Part shown: one piece after another, positions 1 to 7,391 of the stretch
How the letters are laid out: the number at the start of each line of letters is the position of its first letter
Position numbering within the stretch: position 1 is the first letter of the stretch
Source of the DNA: Sphingomonas gellani
Lineage (GTDB): Bacteria; Pseudomonadota; Alphaproteobacteria; Sphingomonadales; Sphingomonadaceae
NCBI RefSeq assembly: GCF_900110035.1
Contig: NZ_FOCF01000001.1
Location: 496,001 to 560,000, forward strand
Direction of reading: 5' to 3'
DNA: 64,000 nucleotides
Program-made: the position numbers and the translations under genes
The notes under the pieces: model-generated
What the model was told of the DNA's origin: nothing
What the model saw: only the letters and a program-made list of their open reading frames with translations
Databases searched by the model: none

Positions 1-1
1 T

Positions 2-127
2 ATGGCAGAGCGGCTGTGGGAGGGAACGCGGGTGATGGACCTCCCGGCATGGGCGGAAGCCGGCGAGTTCTGGCAGGAGAAGTACCGCGACCATGCAGCG
101 ATCTTCATCCGCGCCGCGCGGGCCTAA
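2..127 (+). CDS. Short ORF or C-terminal fragment of a phage hypothetical protein
   Basis: An open frame enters at the left edge and ends with TAA at 125-127. The visible 41 residues are rich in Trp, Glu and Arg (ending FIRAARA). The ATG at position 2 may be internal, so this is probably the end of a longer gene. It precedes the next gene by 3 bases in the same direction, suggesting co-transcription. Function unknown. Confidence 0.5.
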   Translation: MAERLWEGTRVMDLPAWAEAGEFWQEKYRDHAAIFIRAARA

Positions 128-130
128 GCC

Positions 131-427
131 GTGGGTGCAAACACCCGGCTCGACAGCCTGTCGGACCTGATCAAGCACAAGGCCAACGTGAAGCTGATCT
201 GCCCGTGTGGGCGGGTGCACATCTTCGACGCCGCGCGCCTCAACCGCTATGCGCTGCTGCGAAGCTGGAACACGCAGCTGGAGGCGCTGCGCTACCGGGT
301 GAGGTGCGCGGAATGTCAGGGCAGGGGAGTGCGCCTGAAGGCTACACCGGAGCCGCCCACACCGGCCGATCCGTTCCCGCGTACCGAGGTGGAGTGGAAG
401 CGGCTGCACCGTCGTTTGCGGGGGTGA
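131..427 (+). CDS. Small Cys-rich (zinc-ribbon-like) phage protein
   Basis: 98 residues with a GTG start. It carries CPCG near residue 24 and CAEC near residue 59, a spacing that suggests one zinc-binding knuckle. The C-terminal third is Pro/Arg rich. It follows the previous frame by 3 bases and converges on the secreted beta-helix gene, with a strong hairpin between them. Small proteins of this style are common in sphingomonad prophages; function is unknown. Confidence 0.6.
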   Translation: MGANTRLDSLSDLIKHKANVKLICPCGRVHIFDAARLNRYALLRSWNTQLEALRYRVRCAECQGRGVRLKATPEPPTPADPFPRTEVEWKRLHRRLRG

Positions 428-441
428 ACGGCGTCTTTTCG

Positions 442-470
442 CCCCGCCCACTGACCGCGAGTGGGCGGGG
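442..470. terminator. Hairpin between convergent genes
   Basis: A perfect 11-bp inverted repeat (442-452 with 460-470, 7-base loop) lies between the stops of two convergent genes. It probably terminates transcription in both directions; no long T-run follows on either side. Confidence 0.6.
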
Positions 471-476
471 ATTGCT

Positions 477-1604
477 TCACTCGGCCGCGCAGCCCGGCCC
501 CAGATGCAGCACTGCCTTCCCCTTCAGCAGGGGCGTCCCGACCGGCAGCTTCAGGTCGCACGCGTCGACGGTGATCGTCGGGATACCGCCCTCTGTCTGG
601 AACAGTGGCGTGGGGTTGCCACTGCGGGCGATCAGCCGCGCGACGTGGAGGCGGATGGAGCCCTGCACCTGGACATGCGCGCACTCGCCGCGACCCGGCT
701 GACAGGGGTCGATGCTGGTGATCATGCCCCAGTCGCTGTCGCCCCAGACCTTGAAGTTGCGCCGGTTCCCCTCGGCAGCCACGCGGTTCAGCGTCGTGCG
801 GACGCTCTTGATGTCGTAGCCTGCATCCCGGTTCCACCCGCTATAGCCGTCCGTGATCGTGATATCGTGATAGCCCTTCTCCGTCGCGATCCCGTCGCCG
901 TTGAAGATGCCGTCCGTCGACTGCATGCCGCGAATGTAGAACCGGCTGATCGTCCACGGCCCGCCATTGTCGTCCGCGTTCTTGCCCGCCAACCCGATCC
1001 CGGCCGGGACCTTCGACGATTGCGTGTTCGGCTTGGTCGCCTCGATCCGCACGTCGGTGATCGTGCCCGATGACGAACCGCGGAAGTAGAACCCGCCAGG
1101 CCCAGCATTCAGGCTGGTGACCCGGGCGATCGTCACGCGCGGGGTGGCGTCGCTGCCCTCGAAATTGCGCAGGATGAAGCTGGCACCGTCCGCCTGGATG
1201 TCGCGCAGGGTCAGGTCGGGGACCACACCACGCGGCCGGCTGATCGTGCCCAGCCCGGTAAAGCGCATGTTGGCGATGCCGCCACCCGCCGCCTTGAAGT
1301 TGCGGGTGGTGGTGAAGGTGCCGGGGTTCGCCAGCCGGGGAGCAGCCGGCGCGGCAGCCACGGCCAGCGCCTGCGGCTGTGGCGGGCACACACTCTTCGG
1401 CCCGACATAGACCAGCGTCGAACCGCATCGGGTCAGGACCGTGCCCCTGGCGACGCCGAGGGCCTTGGCCTGGCTGGTGACGGTCACCCGGCCATCGCCG
1501 CTCTTGTCAGGGAGCGGAGCGGCGACGGTGACGACCTGTCCGGCCGCTGGCACGGCGAGGCAGGTTAGGACGAGCGCGCAAAGAGCGCGGATTGCATGTT
1601 TCAT
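477..1604 (-). CDS. Secreted right-handed beta-helix protein
   Basis: 375 residues. Residues 1-23 form a signal peptide (KHAIRALCA, then a hydrophobic run ending AAG). From about residue 100 the protein has the repeating short-strand pattern of parallel beta-helix / pectate-lyase-like folds (runs such as ITDVRIEA, ITITDGYSGWN). It lies 14 bp after the SGNH tail-fibre gene in the same direction and is the last gene of the leftward late block. A signal peptide is unusual for a virion protein; it may be a lysogenic-conversion exoprotein or a spike-associated depolymerase. No catalytic residues can be assigned. Confidence 0.65.
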   Translation of the reverse strand: MKHAIRALCALVLTCLAVPAAGQVVTVAAPLPDKSGDGRVTVTSQAKALGVARGTVLTRCGSTLVYVGPKSVCPPQPQALAVAAAPAAPRLANPGTFTTTRNFKAAGGGIANMRFTGLGTISRPRGVVPDLTLRDIQADGASFILRNFEGSDATPRVTIARVTSLNAGPGGFYFRGSSSGTITDVRIEATKPNTQSSKVPAGIGLAGKNADDNGGPWTISRFYIRGMQSTDGIFNGDGIATEKGYHDITITDGYSGWNRDAGYDIKSVRTTLNRVAAEGNRRNFKVWGDSDWGMITSIDPCQPGRGECAHVQVQGSIRLHVARLIARSGNPTPLFQTEGGIPTITVDACDLKLPVGTPLLKGKAVLHLGPGCAAE

Positions 1605-1617
1605 CAGCGGCTACTCC

Positions 1618-4600
1618 TTACGGGACGACAATGGTGAAGGTGGTCGAACGTGGCGCATTGGCGGCGTTGTCGTTCGGCTCCGTCACGGTCACGCTGTAGG
1701 ACGTGCCGCTCGCGCCCAGCGGGCCGGTGGAGCGCAGGTTGAAGCCGTCCATGGTGAACAGGCCACTGGCGTCCGTGGTCACCGTCATGTTGGGTGAGCC
1801 GGTGTAATTGTTGACCGTGCCTGCATAGGCTTGTCCCGCCACCAACGTCTGATTGGTGAGGGTCAGCGCCTTGAGCGCCACCTTCGCCGCGATCGTGCTC
1901 GCAGGACGGGCGTTGAAGTCTTCCATGGTGTTAGCGGAGCCGCTCGACGTGTTGGTCATCAAGCCCGTGCGCTTGGACGCGGGCAGCGCAGCGCCGCCGG
2001 TGCCCAGTGCCCCGTTGCCGTCGAACAGGCCCGAAACACCCATGGTGCAAACCAACGCCTGATCCTGAAAGACGCGCAGCACGCCCGCCGTGATGTCGGC
2101 GATGTAGCGCCGGTTGTTTGCCAGCCCGGTCCACAGACCGTCACCGCTCGGGGCGGCGTTGCCTGACACGCCTGCCCCCGTCACGCCAGTAGTTGCGATC
2201 GTGGCGAGGGTCGTCTCCGTTCCGCCAATACGCTGCCGAACGGCCATCGCTCCGGAGTTTTCCACAATTACGATGCTGTTGGCACTGTCTATGGCGCGCA
2301 GCAGCTTTTTGACGGTCGCGGATGCCGATGTGGCCCGCCAGCGGATTTGCATGTCCACGCTGTCGGCCTGTTGCGGCGCGAGATAGGCGACGTTTCCGTT
2401 CGATGTAGATGCATTTTTCAGAGCGTTGCCCGAGATGACCAGGCCGCCAGATGCTCCATCGCGCGTCCAGCCTGGATAGGCGTCAGCTAGGTCTGTGCCG
2501 TCGGCAATGCCGTTGAAGGTGTAGAGTGTGCCGTCAGCGATGTCGCTGATCGTCAGCGTCATCGGCTTCACCACAGCCGGCACGTTCGGATTGAAGTCGG
2601 TCATGACGACGTTCAGGCTGTAGACGTTGTCGCCATTGGCGTCTGCCGGTGCCTCGTAATCCGGCGTCGGGGTGAGTGCCAGCACACCATTGGTCGTGAC
2701 GGTGAACAGGCCCGCGTCGTCGCCGGTCAACGACCACCGTACCGGCTTGGAAGCGGTCAGCTGTGTGGAGAACGCCTGCTCTTCCGGTGCTGTGAGCGTG
2801 GCCGAGCTGGTGAGCGTCGGCGCGGTCGTGTTGGTTTCGTCGTACATCAGCAGTGACGGATCGGTGACCTGACGCGCCTCGATGTCAGTGACGCGCACCT
2901 TCATGGTCTGACCGCCCGGCGACTTGCGCCACGACGGCAGACGAATCAGGAAAGACAGGGACGTAGACGATGCCTTGACCGGCATACCTTCGACCTCAAC
3001 AGCGTAGGCCGCAGCCGGCCCCTGTCCCATGCGGGTGCTGGTAGGGTCGGTCACACCGGACCCGCCTTCATCGATCGCCATCAACGCCCAGCTGCTGTTC
3101 GCCCCGGTGGATAGAGTTGGCTGCGGCGTTCCATAACCGGCGTCGAATGCGTCGATCTCGAAACGCGCGCGACCGGCATACCAGTTGCCCACAGTAACAG
3201 CCGGCACCGCCACCGTGATGGTGACGGCTTCCTGAACGCCATCGGCCATCGCGGCCGGATCGACCGTGAACTCCAGCCAAGTCTTGCCGCCCTTAATGAT
3301 GCTGGCGCTGGAAACGGTCGACGTGGTGCCGCTGCGGGCAGTGCTGAGTCCGGCAGGAGCCGTTGAACCGGCCGCGAAGCCGCTGCCTACGGCACCACCC
3401 GACGCGGTCAGCGTCGGATTGGTGAACAGGTTTCCAGCCGCTGTGCTATCTGGCACCTGCGTAGCCCAGCCCAGCGAGGCGAACAGCGCATCGTAGATGC
3501 CGCCGATCACCGCTGCACCGCGCGTAGACCAGTGCGTGCTGTCAGCGCGGACGTAAGCCGGAACGGGCACACGATCCGTGTTGGACCCGTTGGTTTGGGT
3601 CATCGTGATAGTCGGCGAGAGTTCCGGGAACGGGATACCCTGCTGCTGGCACCATGCCTTCATCGTCGCGTTGATGATCGGCACCTGACTGCGCGGTTGC
3701 GAGCCAGAAACCCACACGCCACCGACCTGCGTCGTCCCATCAGAGAGGTAGACGCCCCGCTCGATCAAGTCGCCGATGATGACCGCCTTGCCGGCGGCGA
3801 TGAGGCGCTGAGCGATCTGCTGGTATAGGCCGACGTAGTTGGCAGCGGAGAACTGGGTGCCCAGGTCTTTGCCGGTAATATCGTTGTTGTTGAACTGCAC
3901 GGAGTTGGACGACATCGGGATGATGACGACCTTTGCGTCGGAGGCGATCACCGCTGGCAGGCGACGCCACGTCGACCATGCTCCCTCGCCGTCATTGGCG
4001 AAGAGCATGCCACCCATGTTGTTCGAGTTCGCGTCTACACCGGTCGAATAGTACCAGCTGGTGTTGAAGCGCCGGCCGAGCGCCCATGCCCATGTGAGAC
4101 CGCCGCTGGCGAGCGAGCGAACCTGACCACCCGCACCAACGCCGTTCTGCCGATCGCGAGACCCTCCCGCCACAGCCACCAAGTCAGTACCGTCCTTGGC
4201 GAGGGCTGCCAGGAGCGCTGCATTGCCGGAAGGCGTGGGGGTCGGTGTAGGTGTAGGTGTAGGTGTCGGGGTGGGGGTAGCTGCTGAAACCGTAGCCGAA
4301 GCCGAAGTTGCTACGACGTTGCCAGTTCCGGTGTTCTCCAGGACCAACGCGCCGGCCGCGCCGGGAACGATCGTTGTCCCCGTGCCGATCGCTGTTCCGT
4401 TCAGCAGCCAGCGGCGGCCCAAGATGGAGCCACCATTGTTCATCGCACCATCGATCCCAGTGAAGGTGGCATCGGCGCTTCCACTGCCGGGGCTAATAGA
4501 AGGGTTGGAGGTGAACGCCGGCACCGCGCCCGCAACGATCGTGACAGCATTGCTGCGCGGGCTGTAGGTTGCACCCGCCAGTGTCTCGGTCAGCGCGGCC

Positions 4601-4836
4601 GAGGTAGTGCCGGGCGAACCCAATCCGTTGTAGCTGTACGTGCGCGCCGCACTGTTCACCGTCAGCCCGGACAGACTGCTGGTGATGGTGGAGCCGGGCG
4701 TGGCGTTCAGGATCGTGCCCGATGACGCAACGCCCGCGACCAATGCCCCCGACAGGACGAGGTCGCTGAGCGCAGGGGTATAGGGCACAGATGCGCCGGC
4801 TCCACGACCGCTACGGGTCGGGATGTTGTAGGCCAT
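1618..4836 (-). CDS. Large tail fibre/spike with SGNH-hydrolase-like and cadherin-like domains
   Basis: 1072 residues. The N-terminal 190 residues are Ser/Thr/Gly rich, followed by a Thr-Pro linker near residues 187-202. Residues about 205-460 look like an SGNH/GDSL hydrolase: an early DLVAVAGGS segment in place of the classic GDS block, and a late HWSTRGAAVIG block carrying the catalytic His. Residues about 680-780 read as a cadherin-type Ig-like domain (DAGLFTV, DYEAPADANGDNVYSL). The C-terminal part has a concanavalin-like region and a final Ig-like repeat. Role by position: host-surface binding with a deacetylase or esterase activity against capsule or O-antigen. The activity is inferred; the fibre assignment is better supported than the enzyme one. 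Confidence 0.75.
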   Translation of the reverse strand: MAYNIPTRSGRGAGASVPYTPALSDLVLSGALVAGVASSGTILNATPGSTITSSLSGLTVNSAARTYSYNGLGSPGTTSAALTETLAGATYSPRSNAVTIVAGAVPAFTSNPSISPGSGSADATFTGIDGAMNNGGSILGRRWLLNGTAIGTGTTIVPGAAGALVLENTGTGNVVATSASATVSAATPTPTPTPTPTPTPTPSGNAALLAALAKDGTDLVAVAGGSRDRQNGVGAGGQVRSLASGGLTWAWALGRRFNTSWYYSTGVDANSNNMGGMLFANDGEGAWSTWRRLPAVIASDAKVVIIPMSSNSVQFNNNDITGKDLGTQFSAANYVGLYQQIAQRLIAAGKAVIIGDLIERGVYLSDGTTQVGGVWVSGSQPRSQVPIINATMKAWCQQQGIPFPELSPTITMTQTNGSNTDRVPVPAYVRADSTHWSTRGAAVIGGIYDALFASLGWATQVPDSTAAGNLFTNPTLTASGGAVGSGFAAGSTAPAGLSTARSGTTSTVSSASIIKGGKTWLEFTVDPAAMADGVQEAVTITVAVPAVTVGNWYAGRARFEIDAFDAGYGTPQPTLSTGANSSWALMAIDEGGSGVTDPTSTRMGQGPAAAYAVEVEGMPVKASSTSLSFLIRLPSWRKSPGGQTMKVRVTDIEARQVTDPSLLMYDETNTTAPTLTSSATLTAPEEQAFSTQLTASKPVRWSLTGDDAGLFTVTTNGVLALTPTPDYEAPADANGDNVYSLNVVMTDFNPNVPAVVKPMTLTISDIADGTLYTFNGIADGTDLADAYPGWTRDGASGGLVISGNALKNASTSNGNVAYLAPQQADSVDMQIRWRATSASATVKKLLRAIDSANSIVIVENSGAMAVRQRIGGTETTLATIATTGVTGAGVSGNAAPSGDGLWTGLANNRRYIADITAGVLRVFQDQALVCTMGVSGLFDGNGALGTGGAALPASKRTGLMTNTSSGSANTMEDFNARPASTIAAKVALKALTLTNQTLVAGQAYAGTVNNYTGSPNMTVTTDASGLFTMDGFNLRSTGPLGASGTSYSVTVTEPNDNAANAPRSTTFTIVVP
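4234..4279. repeat. Hexamer repeat encoding a Thr-Pro linker
   Basis: Tandem GGTGTA/GGTGTC/GGTGGG-type hexamers encode the (TP)n hinge of the SGNH fibre on the minus strand. Such tracts can vary in length by slippage, which would change the hinge length. Confidence 0.7.
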
Positions 4837-4863
4837 AGATGATTTCTCCGGGTGGCGGGGTGG

Positions 4864-5127
4864 TCAGCGGGGCCAGGCGTCGACGGCGAGTTGCCGGCGA
4901 GCGTCACAGCGGGCGAGGTCGGCGCGGGCGGCGCGGATCGTCGCCTCCGCATCAGCAGAGGTGGCGGAGCCGTCGGGCTGACGCTCAGTGGGGGTCGGCA
5001 GGCACCTCTTCCTCGCTTCCGCCGGCACGGGCGGGATCGTCGGCAAAGAGACTGGCGTCGAGCGCATCGATGCCGCGCACCCGGTCAGCGCCAAGGCACA
5101 CAGCCCGGCCAGCAGCAGTCTGGGCAT
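4864..5127 (-). CDS. Outer-membrane spanin lipoprotein (Rz1-like)
   Basis: 87 residues with a lipoprotein signal, a hydrophobic stretch and the lipobox LTGC near residues 14-17, then a Pro-rich segment (SLPTIPPVP) typical of Rz1. It overlaps the 3' part of the inner-membrane spanin in another frame (4985-5127), the classical Rz/Rz1 arrangement. Together they fuse inner and outer membranes at the end of lysis. Confidence 0.8.
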   Translation of the reverse strand: MPRLLLAGLCALALTGCAASMRSTPVSLPTIPPVPAEARKRCLPTPTERQPDGSATSADAEATIRAARADLARCDARRQLAVDAWPR

Positions 5128-5419
5128 ATTCCCTCACGGTGTTGGTGGAGTGGAGGATGATCGGCTCGCGGGTGGCGAGGCGATCGGCATAGGTGGCGGT
5201 CGCCTGCGCCTGGCGCGTGGCGTAGCTTCCTTCCGCCTTAGCCAGCGCGGCGCGGCCGTTCGCGGCGTCCAGCTGGCGCGCGGATCGCTCGGCCAGCAGG
5301 TCAGCACGGTAGCCGGCCCGCAGCTGGTCGAGGCGGGCCGCCCAAAGGGCGAGCAGCAGAACCGGGATCGCAGGCCAGAAGCGGCGCAGCAGTGCAAGAG
5401 CCGCCGTCACTTGGGCCAC
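4985..5419 (-). CDS. Inner-membrane spanin (Rz-like)
   Basis: 144 residues. One N-terminal membrane anchor (residues about 10-27, FWPAIPVLLLALWA) is followed by a long charged, Ala/Arg/Glu-rich helix predicted as a periplasmic coiled coil. The Rz1-like lipoprotein gene is nested in its 3' part. It lies downstream of the endolysin in the lysis operon and overlaps the preceding gene by 13 bases. Confidence 0.75.
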   Translation of the reverse strand: MAQVTAALALLRRFWPAIPVLLLALWAARLDQLRAGYRADLLAERSARQLDAANGRAALAKAEGSYATRQAQATATYADRLATREPIILHSTNTVREYAQTAAGRAVCLGADRVRGIDALDASLFADDPARAGGSEEEVPADPH

Positions 5420-5787
5420 TCCGGCAGATCGACCGTCTGCCCCGCCAGCGCGTGAGTGCAGTCCGACAGGAACTGGATGCGGCCTTCAGTGACGAAGGAA
5501 TGGCAGACATCACAGGTGAAGTGGTACGGCTCTTTCCCCTGCTCCACACGCTCGCGATTGGCGTCGCACCAACAGCGCTTGCCCGCTTGACTGGGGATGT
5601 GGTGTCCGGTCCGGATCAGGACGGAGGGAGTGAAGGTCGGCTTGTCGGGATTACCGTTATAGCCCCACGACGCACCATGCCCTTCAGGGCCGACGCGGAT
5701 CGGGTGGTTGCTCTGGCATCCGGGACACCAGAACGCGACCATGCCGGGCCCGTAATCGGCAAGGACCGCTGAAAGCAGCCGGGTCAC
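5407..5787 (-). CDS. DUF6527-like zinc-binding phage protein
   Basis: 126 residues with three paired cysteine clusters: CPGCQSNHPI near residue 21, CWCDAN near 72 and CDVCHSF near 92, plus the GASWGYNGNPDKPTFTPS segment typical of DUF6527 proteins found in lysis regions of proteobacterial phages. Likely structural zinc; function unknown. It overlaps the endolysin stop by 4 bases (ATGA), so the two are translationally coupled. Confidence 0.7.
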   Translation of the reverse strand: MTRLLSAVLADYGPGMVAFWCPGCQSNHPIRVGPEGHGASWGYNGNPDKPTFTPSVLIRTGHHIPSQAGKRCWCDANRERVEQGKEPYHFTCDVCHSFVTEGRIQFLSDCTHALAGQTVDLPEWPK

Positions 5788-6290
5788 GCCTCATTCCTCG
5801 ACAGCGGCGCACCCGACGCCGCCAGCTGCACCGGCGCGCCGATCACCGCACGGCCGGTCGGCCAGCGCCGCGCAACGCACCGGTTCTTCGCGATCCACGT
5901 CAGGCTGACGCAATCGCCCTGATTACCGCCCAGAACCCGGTACGCGGTCGCGTTCTCGCCCGCATAGAAGCCGACATGCCCGCCGCCCGGCCGTTCGAAC
6001 ACCAGCACCGCGCCGGGCGCGAGCCTGTCGGCTGCGAGGTTCTGGCCCCACGTCGCCCAGCTCTTTGCCCGCACCGCGATCGGAGCGGGCGCAATGCCCA
6101 CCTCGTCCATGCAGGTGGCGACGAACAGCCCGCACCACGGCACGCTGTCGGCATTGTAGACCATGCCCAGCACCTTGGTGCCGAGCCGCTTGGCCCACCC
6201 CATGATCGTAGGGCTGTTGGCGGGCCCGGCCGCTTCACGCGTGCCGAGCTTCGCCCGCGCAGCGATCAGCCACGCTGGTTCTTTCGCCAT
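5784..6290 (-). CDS. Endolysin, TIGR02594/CHAP-like peptidoglycan peptidase
   Basis: 168 residues. The catalytic-Cys block VPWCGLFVATCM (about residues 51-62) and the His block GGGHVGFYAG (about 102-111) match the TIGR02594 family of CHAP/NlpC-P60-type phage lysins. No signal peptide or membrane segment is seen, so release should depend on a holin, probably the membrane protein just upstream. It sits in a tight minus-strand lysis operon. Confidence 0.8.
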   Translation of the reverse strand: MAKEPAWLIAARAKLGTREAAGPANSPTIMGWAKRLGTKVLGMVYNADSVPWCGLFVATCMDEVGIAPAPIAVRAKSWATWGQNLAADRLAPGAVLVFERPGGGHVGFYAGENATAYRVLGGNQGDCVSLTWIAKNRCVARRWPTGRAVIGAPVQLAASGAPLSRNEA

Positions 6291-6303
6291 GGTTGTTCTC
6301 CTG

Positions 6304-6795
6304 TCAGGATTTGGGCGGGAAGATGTCGTTGAGCAGCTTGGCCGTGCTCTCGGCGTCCCCGGCTGGAACGGGCGGCCGTGCGGTCGGGCCGGCTTCCGGT
6401 GCGATTAAGCCGCCGGTCAGGCGCTCGATCTGGCGCTCCGCCAGCGCGAAGATGCCTTCGCCCAGCACACCCAGGCCGGCGCCGACCAGCAGCGCGTAGA
6501 GCGGGTCGGGGCTCTTCTCGATGATGACGCCGGCCGACACCGCCAGCGCCATGCCGCTGACCGGGATGTCGACGCTCCATCGGTGCATCTTGCGCAGCGA
6601 CGCACCCGCCCCGATCCACCAGCGAGCGGCACCACAGCCGAACACGGCCGCCACCATGCTGCCAGCCTGGAACGGGCTGCCGAAGAACGTCCAGATCACC
6701 GGCTCGGCCGTTGCGAGGGTCGCGCCCGAGTTGCGTGCCGCTGCTGCCGCGACGGGGATGATCGCGGTCATGCTTGCCCCCAGACGCCAGATCAT
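6304..6795 (-). CDS. Holin-like membrane protein
   Basis: 163 residues from the ATG that overlaps the previous stop (ATGA at 6792-6795). Three or more hydrophobic segments are visible (VIWTFFGSPFQAGSMVAAVF, the VSGMALAVSAGVII region, YALLVGAGLGVLGEGIFAL), followed by a charged C-terminal tail. Its place directly before the endolysin makes a holin role likely; the sequence alone does not prove it. Confidence 0.6.
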   Translation of the reverse strand: MIWRLGASMTAIIPVAAAAARNSGATLATAEPVIWTFFGSPFQAGSMVAAVFGCGAARWWIGAGASLRKMHRWSVDIPVSGMALAVSAGVIIEKSPDPLYALLVGAGLGVLGEGIFALAERQIERLTGGLIAPEAGPTARPPVPAGDAESTAKLLNDIFPPKS

Positions 6796-7325
6796 CGCAG
6801 CGACACCACGGCAATCGCGGCCAGCATGCTCGCTCCCGCCAGCCACATCATCCGCTGCACGATCGGCCACGTCTGCCACAGGTCGAGCGGGAAGGGCTGG
6901 CGGCGTAGCTGGCGAAGCATGCCGGGGAGCGACAGAACTGACACGAACAGCCCCGACAGGCCGCAGGTGACCGCCACCGGATCAACGAAGCGCTTGGCGG
7001 TCAGGAATGCAGCGGTCGCCTCCGGCTCGCGCGGGTCCCAGCCCCACAGCGTTACCGCCTCCGCGCCACAGCGGAGCGCGATGCCTGTGGCGAACAGCAT
7101 GATCGACGCCCGCCACACCCAGGCAGGCGAAAGTCGTCGATCGGTCTTGCGATAGCGAAACCAGTCGGTGCCGAGCGTCACCACTACCATGAGGGCGATC
7201 AGGCACCCCGCCGTCATCGCGCCCAGGTTCAGAGCGACCAGCCATCCCTGACCATCGAACGAGGGCGGGGCGAGCGTCTTTGGCCCGCGGGCGACCGCCT
7301 GCGCGGCATAGCTGGCGTTGTTCAC
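6792..7325 (-). CDS. Phage membrane protein with four predicted TM segments
   Basis: 177 residues, GTG start overlapping the stop of a possible 18-codon ORF. Hydrophobic segments lie near residues 31-51, 70-85, 115-135 and 155-173. It is first in the lysis block and coupled to the holin-like gene. It could be a second holin, an antiholin or a superinfection-exclusion protein; no diagnostic motif is visible. Confidence 0.6.
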   Translation of the reverse strand: MNNASYAAQAVARGPKTLAPPSFDGQGWLVALNLGAMTAGCLIALMVVVTLGTDWFRYRKTDRRLSPAWVWRASIMLFATGIALRCGAEAVTLWGWDPREPEATAAFLTAKRFVDPVAVTCGLSGLFVSVLSLPGMLRQLRRQPFPLDLWQTWPIVQRMMWLAGASMLAAIAVVSLR

Positions 7326-7378
7326 AGGCGCGCGCCCTCCCGCCCGGCCTCACGGCCGCGCGTGTTGATGATGGTCAT
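7322..7378 (-). CDS. Possible 18-residue leader ORF
   Basis: A short ATG frame preceded by GGAG ends in TGA, overlapping the GTG start of the next gene by 4 bases. It may only serve translational coupling after the tail-spike gene. Too short to judge by composition. Confidence 0.3.
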   Translation of the reverse strand: MTIINTRGREAGREGARL

Positions 7379-7391
7379 GATGATGCTCCGA

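Noticed and set aside
4234..4279. Short tandem repeats as a CRISPR array
   Set aside because: Units are 6 bp, without spacers, and encode an in-frame Thr-Pro linker.
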